Below, piece after piece: positions 57,134 to 64,000 of a stretch of DNA of 64,000 bases (the first letter of the stretch is position 1; every line of letters begins with the position of its first letter). A program made the translations under genes and the position numbers. This DNA is from Ophiocordyceps camponoti-saundersi (nom. inval.) (lineage: Eukaryota > Ascomycota > Sordariomycetes > Hypocreales > Ophiocordycipitaceae): positions 296,793 through 360,792 of the forward strand of contig PDHQ01000013.1 of assembly GCA_003339415.1 (NCBI GenBank), in the 5' to 3' direction. The notes below the pieces were generated by a model. The model was not told the DNA's origin. It did not search any database and worked only from the letters and a program-made list of their open reading frames with translations.

Positions 57134-59325
57134 TCACCGCTTACGAAGCGTTCTGCGGTTCGTCCGCGCCTCCTCAGGAGACGCCTCGTCGGCCGCGACC
57201 TCATCACCAGGGACAGCAGAACCAGCAGCGTCGTTCATCGTCATCTTCTGGACGAGAGCGGCCTTGCACTCGACGGCTTGCGGATCGTGATATTCCAACT
57301 GCGTTGCTGGCGGAGGGGGCGGCGGCGAGAGAGATTGGGGCGGCCTCGTAGCTGCGGCGGCGGTTGAGGACATGGTGCTGCTGGCGTTGCTCACGGCTCG
57401 GCCTAGGAGGTGGCGACGTCGGTGGTGGTGGTGGTGGTGATGATGGGAGGACGAGGGGGAAGGGGAAGGGGAAGTGGCTGGTTCGTCGATTAGGCTGGTG
57501 AGTTTGGACGTGAGGGCTTGTCGTTCGGCGTCTTTGCGTGATTGAGCGGGGGCTTGTGTTTTCGTGATCTCGCCTTGTTGTGGCTTGGGTTTTGCTGCTG
57601 CTGGCTCGGAATGGGTGCGGGAAAGAGGGCGGCCGGTGGGAACGAGGGTGGTGGAGAAATTCGAGCCGACGTATCGTCGACGAAGCTCGGGGAAGATGTA
57701 GTCTTCAATCGGTACGTTGAAGCCCGTAGAGATGCATTCCCACAGCCAATCTGCCTTGACGACGGGTACGCGCCACTCAAGAGCAAAGCGCAGCTTCTCC
57801 TTTCTCATTGCCGGCAGATGACGACAGACGACGAGGCTGGTGGATGGCCGAAAGTCCTGTGCGAACCGGGCACCTAGCTGGCCTACGCTCCGGGCAAGCT
57901 GGCTCAGTTCCAGCCCGGTAAAGGCGGCGCTGCAGATGGTAAGGCCTTCGAAGCCTGGTATCGGGAATAGGGGAAAGGGTTGGCCCAGTACTTGTTGGCA
58001 GGGGGCGACGAGCCGGCGGCGGTGGAGGCACTGTTCCATGTAGAACTCGGTGACGACGTGGACCTTTTCCGTCCCTGTCGGAGGGTGCGTGTCCGGTTGC
58101 GAGGTTTGCGGCACGATCAGAAACAGTTTCTCTTGCTGGCTTTTTGATGCTGGCTGGACGGCTGAGGAGGAAGAGGAGAGGAGGCCTTCGAGCGTCGGAG
58201 ACAAGGAGCCGCCCAGTGTCGCGATCGTTTCTTCCAATACTCTTTCGCGGACCTCGTCGAAACCGTGGATGGCGAAGTAGCAGTTGGCGAAGACGCCGGC
58301 GGGTTCTTCGAAAGGGAGAGACACAAGCGCATCGTCACCATCGCCATTGTCCTTCTTCCCCTTCCGCGTGACGGCTGGTGGTTCCTTGTCCTGGGCGGCG
58401 GGAGTTGCGTCGCTTTCGCGTCGGCCGACAATTTCTTCCCAGAGCGTCGCCGTCGACTGTGAGTTGAACTTCTTCATACTGGTCGTCTTGCGAAGCTTGC
58501 GTGCGCCCTGCTCTTGGGCCCTTTCCTTTGCTTTGCGCGCCCTCTTCCCCAGGGAGCAGCGAGCGACGGAGAGGTCCCTGTTTACCCAGGCGTCGAGGCC
58601 CTGCACTTCGGGCGGTGACAGGGGATCGAATTTGGTCTCTTCCAGCATCATGCCGCGGGCGACGCTCTGCTTCAGCCAGTCGAGGGTGACGGTGGGTATG
58701 TTCCACGACTTGGCGGCCTTGAACTTTTGACCTTGCGCCTCTTTAGCGATGAGATGGGTGCAGCGACGCGTCAGGTCGCCTGCGTATTCTGCGCCGTTGG
58801 CTTCGATGGTACGGGCGATATCGTCGCGCTCTTCGCCTCCGAAGCCGGTGAGGCAGATGAGAAGCGTCGATGGGCAGCCATCTTCCGCGCCGCGGCCGCA
58901 TCTCTCCAGCGGACGGAGGGTGTGTTCTCGTTCGAGGAGGTCGAGGTCCATGTCTTCGTCGTCGTTTCGCCATCGTTCCGATACGGCTTCTATCCAGGAG
59001 GCGGCCATGGCGCGGACGTCGGGTCGTTCGCGTGCCACATGGCGGTATTTGGGCGTGTTGTAGTCGCCGACGATGAGGTGCGTCGCGTCGGGGGTGAGGT
59101 CGTACTTGTGAATACCGCCTAGCTCGGCTACCTTGTTGGCGATGTCTGTCTATCGACGCTTGTTTGTTGTTGTTGTTTCTTCGTCAGAAAGGGATGGACA
59201 TGGACTTTGGTGAAAGACTGGTAACTGACTCTCTGATCTGGGGGGATGCTGGTGCAGCAGATGACGAGACCGCCGAATGGTTGTGCCGGGTCTATCTCGT
59301 CATCTGATGACGCGGGTGAGGCCAT
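57134..59325 (-). CDS. Dpb11/Rad4(Cut5)/TopBP1 four-BRCT replication and checkpoint protein
   Basis: Nuclear scaffold that joins phosphorylated replication and checkpoint factors (Sld3/Sld2-type, 9-1-1 clamp) at origins and damage sites. Two exons (59325-59230, 59149-57134; donor GTCAGT, acceptor ATAG, phase 0), 703 residues, close to S. pombe Rad4 (about 650). BRCT1 is formed across the splice: FGGLVICCTSIPPDQR-TDIANKVAELGG, then ATHLIVGDYNTPKY. BRCT2: LLICLTGFGGEERDDIA to VTLDWLKQSVARG. BRCT3: FANCYFAIHGF to FYMEQCLHRRRLV. BRCT4: GFEGLTICSAAFTG to KADWLWECISTGF. The C-terminal 180 residues are disordered, with an octa-histidine run and PPPPPP. Yeast and fission-yeast homologues are essential. 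It is divergent from DCN1. Confidence 0.88.
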
Positions 59326-60003
59326 GATGAAGGCCCGTGGGGAAGGGACTGAGGACCAGAGAGGAGAGAATGGGGCGACAGGAGAGAGGATGGAGTCGGA
59401 GAGCAAGACGCGTCGCGTACGGAACCGTAGTCGTAGCTCATGAGGGGCCGCGGCTCCGTCGTCATCACTTTATCGCACTGTCCCTCAGGCGCTTAAAAGC
59501 CCCCCCACCTGCCGGTAACGGCACCACTGACGGCACCACTGTGGCACTGACAGTAGTGAGCAGCGGGCCGCGCGAACCCCCAAAGGCACAGTGCGTCGAT
59601 CACTCGCCCTCCTAACCCTCTCACTCCTCAGCCCTCACTCACCACTCCTCACTCACCCTCGGAGCCTGTCTTCTACTCCGATCCCCTGCCCTCTGCCACT
59701 CTGTCTTTCTCTCTCCATCTTCCTCTGCAATCCTCCAGAGCATCTTGCAACCGCACAAGGACGCCTGGCGAGACGACCTCCCTCCTCCCTCTCTCCATCT
59801 ACCTTAAAGGGACACCAAAGCCGTTGGGGCGGGGGGGCGAGGCAAGCTTTCGCATACAGATAAAGGGCGCCAGCCTTGCGGCGCCTCGTCAAAGCCTCGC
59901 GAGCCTCGGACCACTCTGTCGGTCTCCCCCCCTACCCGTCCCCCTCTATCTCCCTCCTTCACTATTCCCCTTTTCCTTCCTCCTTCTATTGTCGACGGCG
60001 AGG
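59326..60003. promoter_or_regulatory. Bidirectional promoter between Rad4-like and DCN1
   Basis: 678 bases between divergent starts. It includes a repeated ACGGCACCACTG word (about 59518-59540, two copies) and a long pyrimidine-rich leader before DCN1. No TATA box is obvious. Confidence 0.5.
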
Positions 60004-61348
60004 ATGGCTCCCGCGTCCAGCGCGCAGCAAAAGAGCCTCATTGCCCAGTTCGTCACACTGACGGGAGCATCGGACCGACAAGCCTCAAGGGTAAAGCTCT
60101 TTTATCGTCTTCTTCCTTTTCTTCGGCTGACTTGGGGCTTTGCAGTATCTCCGTCAGGCCGGCTACAAGATCAACGACGCTGTTGATTCGTGAGTTAACC
60201 TTTTGCTTTTCCATGTCTTCGTCTCTTCTTGTGAGGACTCCGTGTCGATACGTGCACGCCTTATTCCGATGCCGCATCCCGCTTGCCGTCGTCTCGCATC
60301 CGTTCCATGTACTACCAGGAGGCATACCTATATACATATCCGATTTAAATCTCTCCTGAACACGCCGGAGTATGGCCAAGCCTCCTTGACAGCTTCGAAA
60401 TACGCACACACAGTGTTCACCCCATGCCCACTTACACCCCGATATCAATATTCTTGACCTGTTCCATCTGGCCTCGAGAGGATCTGCCTCGTTGCGTCTC
60501 GGCTTCAAAGGCTGACGAGACAATCTAAAGATTTTTCGCTTCCGGGAACGAACCCAAAGGAGTATCGCCGGTTGAGACGAAGCTCGAAAACCTGTTCAAC
60601 TCCTTACGAGGCGAGCCCCCTTTCCAACAAGCAAACTTCAACCAGCCAACTCTGGCTACTAACAGATCGTGTATAGATGAAGAGAATGATGACGCGGATA
60701 AGCTCGAGATCAGCTCTACCATGGATTACCTCGGCGGCAAGCTGCAAGTAGACCTGGAAAACGCAGAGCTCTTGGTCATCCTCGAGCTGCTGCAAGCTCC
60801 CAATGTTGGCGAAATCACGCGAAGAGGGTTTGTCGATGGATGGAAAGCCGCTGGGTACGTCGTCCTCTCCAAGGCATTCGAGGTCTCTCCAAATTAACCT
60901 CTTACGCAGGGTCGGCGCAGCACACCAAGAGCATGCTGCACATGTCCGGAAGCTGATTTCATCCCTTTCGTCGGATCTGGTTCTCTTTAAGAGGGTCTAT
61001 CGATACACCTTCGTCGTTGGACGTGACCAAGATCAAAAAGCACTGAGCCTCGAAAATGCCCTCATCTACTGGGGAATGCTCTTTGCACCCCCGGGCCGAG
61101 AGTGGAAGACGAAGAAGCATGACTGGTTCGAACTGTGGAAGCAATTTCTCGACGAGAAGTGGACCAGATCCGTGAACAGGGACATGTGGAACATGACACT
61201 TGAGTTTGCCCTCAAGACTACGGCCGACGAGTCTTTGTCATTTTGGAACGAGGATGGCGCTTGGCCCAGCGTCATCGACGACTTTGTCTTGTGGAGTCGC
61301 GACAAAGTGCTTGAAAAATCTGAGTCTATGGACACGAGTAACGCTTGA
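60004..61348 (+). CDS. DCN1: DCN1-type cullin neddylation factor
   Basis: E3-like factor that speeds transfer of Nedd8/Rub1 to cullins and so activates SCF ubiquitin ligases. Exons 60004-60090, 60146-60189, 60531-60854 and 60910-61348. The N-terminus (QKSLIAQFVTLTGASDRQAS, then YLRQAGYKINDAVDSFFASG) is a UBA-like domain. The C-terminal PONY/DUF298 domain runs from DYLGGKLQVDLENAELLVIL through GFVDGWKAAGVGA, LENALIYWGMLF and WNMTLEFALKTTADESLSFW to AWPSVIDDFVLW, the cullin-binding groove. Exon 3 probably contains a further 66-base intron (60611-60676) with a GC donor and a CTACTAAC branch point; read through, it would add 22 residues in frame. Protein length is 275 or 297. Intron 2 (341 bases) is long for this genome. 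Confidence 0.9.
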
Positions 61349-61840
61349 AGCCACACTCTTGCCACCAGCCTAGCCTTGACTTCCCCTTCCTGTACCAGAC
61401 GGCTCGTTGCAGTCGTTGAGGAGGTCGGAACGACGAACGCTGGGCGCCAACAATGACCATGAAGTGACGGTTACGACGGACGATCTAAGAGGCTGATTAT
61501 GAGATAGACTGGCAGCCAAAGAAGATGAAGAGGCGAGTAGCAGGAGCGCTCGCCTTGACGGGGGACAGGATTTATGCGAGCGAGACCCGAGTAGAAACGA
61601 GGGTGATGGTGAAGATGACTGGTAGAAAACAGGCGACAAATCTCATCGAATTGCAGTCACGAGCGACAAGTTCTCGCCAGCAAGACCACGTTTCTCATAC
61701 GACGACGCTTGTTGTAGATGGCGAGACAAGAAAACGAGAAGGGTTTCCCTGCGCCGTCTCCCCGACTCTAATTCGTAAAGAGCGCCCACGCTATCTCCCG
61801 CCTCCCTCGATCTGTTGTTTGCCTTACGCTGGGCGTGGCC
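61349..61840. other. Convergent intergenic region
   Basis: 492 bases between the 3' ends of DCN1 and the mitochondrial ribosomal gene. No gene is seen; both 3' UTRs are expected here. Confidence 0.5.
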
Positions 61841-62395
61841 TCAAAGCTGGCTCGGGCCTGACGTCCAAGATGGCGGCCCAAATTTGGCCAAGGTGTCGAG
61901 CTTATTGTCGCCGAGCTTGACATGGGCGGAGCGAAGCATGCGCGGTTCGGTCGCGAGAATATCGCGTATCTCCTCATGAACCTTGGGGGAGGAGTCGTAG
62001 CGGATGACGAAGTGATGGCCGTGGGCGTATCTCATCTGTTTGCGGGAGATTGGTTTGGGAAGGGTGAAGACGCCCCAGTTGTTGATGCCGCGGATGACGC
62101 CTCCTTTGGCGAGGATTAAGGAGCCGATGGTTTTGACGATTCTGAGATTTCGGGTGAGCAAAGCGAAAAGAGGATGAGTTTTTTGGGGGGTGTTTTCGTT
62201 TGGAGATTTGAGGGTTGGGATTGGGGAGTAAAGACTTACGTCCTCACCTCGTGGAGTTTGTCTTTGCTTGGCCGAACCTGGGGGATTGAGAGGGGTTTGT
62301 TAGCTGACTCTGCTTCTTTGTCGAGGGACCGGATCATGAAGATGAGGGGAGGGGCGAAGAGGGAGGCTTACGATGCCAATTGTTTCGTAGAGCAT
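61841..62395 (-). CDS. MRP17: Mitochondrial ribosomal protein bS6m (MRP17)
   Basis: Component of the mitochondrial small ribosomal subunit, homologous to bacterial S6. Three exons on the minus strand (62395-62372, 62277-62240, 62141-61841) give 120 residues, within the family's usual size. The spliced start reads MLYETIGIVRPSKDKLHEVR, then TIVKTIGSLILAKGGVIRGI, NWGVFTLPKPISRKQMRYAH and FVIRYDSSPKVHEEIRDIL. The MLYE start, the GGVIRGINNWG loop and the following PK/YAHG are typical of S6. The first exon codes only eight residues, which is why a simple frame scan misses the start. Donors GTAAGC and GTAAGT, acceptors CCAG and CTCAG. Confidence 0.9.
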
Positions 62396-62692
62396 CTTGA
62401 TGCCGGCATCAGCGCCGTGATGTGGAACTTTTTCTGGTGTTGAGGATTGTGGATGGATTGCCTGCTGTAGTCTGTCGATGGGGTTTTCTATCGCCGACTA
62501 TTAGCCGGCGCAAGTAGGTACCACGTCGAAAACGTCATCCATTGGCTCAACGGTCGAGAGCTTCTAGAAAACGCAATGAATACGACAACGATTGGCTTCA
62601 GCACATTGAACAATGGCTTTGACGCGATGAAGCCGCGTGAGTCAATCAAGTGCCGGTGCAGCGTGTGAGTATTCATGCTACCATTTGCCCCA
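62396..62692. other. Short intergenic region
   Basis: 297 bases between MRP17 and the upstream NDUFAF6 gene on the same strand; presumably the MRP17 promoter and the NDUFAF6 3' end. Nothing else is seen. Confidence 0.4.
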
Positions 62693-63845
62693 TCATAGTA
62701 GTTGTTCTTTAGATAACGCCCTCCACATCCTCCACGGAAGCTTCCAACCGCCGCTCCTCACGGCATAGGGGTTGAATCCTGCCTTTTGCAGGCTCTCTAG
62801 ATACAAGCCAGTGGGAACAGCTTCCAAAAAGACGCCGAAGCTTTGGCGCAATTCGGCCTGCACGTCGCCGTCTTCCCCGTGAAAGTGGTCGCCTTCCCTC
62901 CCGTGCTCGAACTCGTGGCCTGCGTCTTGGCCCTGCTTCAGGCGGGCGAACATGTCCTTGGCCGTCGCCAGGTGATTGTGGGCGAGGGTGGCGACCTCGA
63001 AAACGGCTTCGTCGAGGCCTGGCGCGTTGGGGCCTTGACGAAACACCTCCTCTTCCTTGACGCCTGCTTTCGCCATGACGTCTAGCGGTAGTAGCACACA
63101 CGGCTCTCGCGTGCTTGGGGCCTCGGCGCCGGACGGTGTCTTGACCGGTTGGGCGGGGGAGGCTAGGAACGGGATGCCTCGTAGCACGGCGACGATGCCG
63201 CTGGCCTTGCCCATGTGACTGGCAAGGTGGTCTAGGTGTGTGGACCGCAGGGGCATGAAGGCGAGCGTCGCGTACATCATGGTCGAGTAAGTATTCTCCG
63301 CGTAGTCCTCCAAGTTGCCGAGGCTCGGAAAGGGACGATTATCCATGTGTTTCTGCCTCGTCTTGAGGAGGCGCGAGATCCAGAACTTGATGGACTGCTT
63401 CGTCGCGTCGCTTCCCGTCCGCTGTTCCATATCACGGAGAGCTTCGTAGAGTAAGACGCAGATGGGTTCTCGTGGCGGCCGGCCGGCGAAGGTGGCGTCG
63501 ATGGATTCCTGCCAGAATTGGACGCGCATGGCTCCGATGATGGGCTTCGACACCAGCTCCGGTAGCCGGACGAGCTCGAGGTTGAGGCTGCGGAGGGCAG
63601 CGTAGGCATCGCGGATGGTGCGAGGGACGAAGCGGTGGATGAAGGTCGCCTCGTAGCTTTGGGCGAAGGGGAAGACATTGTGAGAACGATGGATGGTGTA
63701 CGCTGCTTCGTCGAGAGAGCGCCTACTCGAGCTGCTTGAGGCAGTAGCTTCGTGCGGACGCGACGTCTGCGTCTGTGACGTAGGTGCGACGACGGCCGCT
63801 CGCGAGCCTCTTCAGGCCGTTGAGCGCGAGTGAGGGCCGATGCAT
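62693..63845 (-). CDS. NDUFAF6: Complex I assembly factor NDUFAF6 (squalene/phytoene synthase-like)
   Basis: Mitochondrial protein of the trans-isoprenyl diphosphate synthase superfamily that helps assemble NADH dehydrogenase. Exons 63845-63727 and 63656-62693, 360 residues. The N-terminus MHRPSLALNGLKRLASGRRR is basic and fits mitochondrial targeting. The first exon gives DADVASARSYCLKQL, and splicing with a GTAGGC donor and AAAG acceptor joins it to DYEATFIHRFVPRTIRDAYA, ALRSLNLELVRLPELVSKP and MRVQFWQESIDATF, the family core. An in-frame stop lies upstream of the ATG. As usual for this family, the DxxxD motifs of true phytoene synthases are not conserved (AENTYSTMMYATLA), so no synthase activity is expected. 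The end is LPWRMWRALSKEQLL. Confidence 0.88.
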
Positions 63846-64000
63846 CCAAAGGAGGAACCGAGTAGATTGGCTGCGAAGGAGATGCAATTGGGCCAACAAA
63901 CAATGGTTGGAGAGCTTCTTTCACAAAGAGGCTCGAGAGCCAATGAGCTTGTGTGTGATGACCATGACGTCAGCAAGCCGTCGTGAAAGAGGAACGTGCT
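63846..64000. promoter_or_regulatory. NDUFAF6 upstream region with CRE palindrome
   Basis: The palindrome TGACGTCA at 63965-63972 is the consensus for CREB/ATF-type bZIP factors (Atf1 in fungi), about 120 bases upstream of the NDUFAF6 start. A CCAAT word (63940s on the + strand) is close by. The window ends here. Confidence 0.45.

Noticed and set aside
1..64000. tRNA, 5S rRNA and telomere repeat search
   Set aside because: No cloverleaf-like GTTCGAATC arm with matching acceptor, no 5S-like sequence and no TTAGGG array was found by reading; short tRNA genes could still be missed without a program.

Overview
The window looks like a chromosome segment of a filamentous ascomycete, probably a Sordariomycete. 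The signs are GC-rich genes, many short introns (about 50-120 bases, GTRNGN donors, CTRAY-type branch points), AT-rich repeat-induced-point-mutation-like decay of LTR retrotransposons, and conserved fungal genes (Chs7, Elg1, Dpb11/Rad4, DCN1, MRP17, Clg1-type cyclin). I found no bacterial-type operon, tRNA, rRNA or CRISPR array.

Layout. (1) 1-6.4 kb is a graveyard of broken Ty3/gypsy and Ty1/copia fragments with AT-rich decay blocks. (2) 6.9-19.2 kb is a compact biosynthetic gene cluster of terpenoid type: a FAD-linked oxidase, a cysteine-rich secreted peptide, a cytochrome P450, a SAM methyltransferase and a two-domain prenyltransferase/terpene-cyclase-like protein, then, facing it on the minus strand, an unusual protein with a terpene-synthase-like NDxxDxxxD element. 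(3) 20-31 kb holds housekeeping genes: a DUF8035-like protein, a probable Utp8-type nucleolar protein, an Elg1-type AAA ATPase and a small acidic unknown. (4) 31-57 kb is sparse: three multi-exon genes (Clg1-like cyclin, Chs7 chitin-synthase chaperone, DUF3716-like C6 zinc protein) separated by 2.7-8.8 kb of microsatellite-rich non-coding DNA, plus a decayed ribosomal protein S21 copy. (5) 57-64 kb is dense again: a four-BRCT Dpb11/Rad4 homologue, DCN1, mitochondrial ribosomal protein MRP17 and the complex I assembly factor NDUFAF6.

How the cluster may work. The fusion protein keeps both aspartate-rich motifs of a GGPP-type prenyltransferase, but its cyclase half has lost the DDxxD/E, NSE and RY signatures while staying an intact reading frame. 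It should therefore make a linear C20 (or longer) diphosphate and not cyclise it. The cyclising enzyme would have to be something else; the convergent minus-strand gene and the methyltransferase next door are the local candidates. The P450 and the FAD oxidase would then oxidise the scaffold. This is the most interesting system in the window.

Coordinates of exons were worked out by hand from splice signals and protein conservation; no database search was run.
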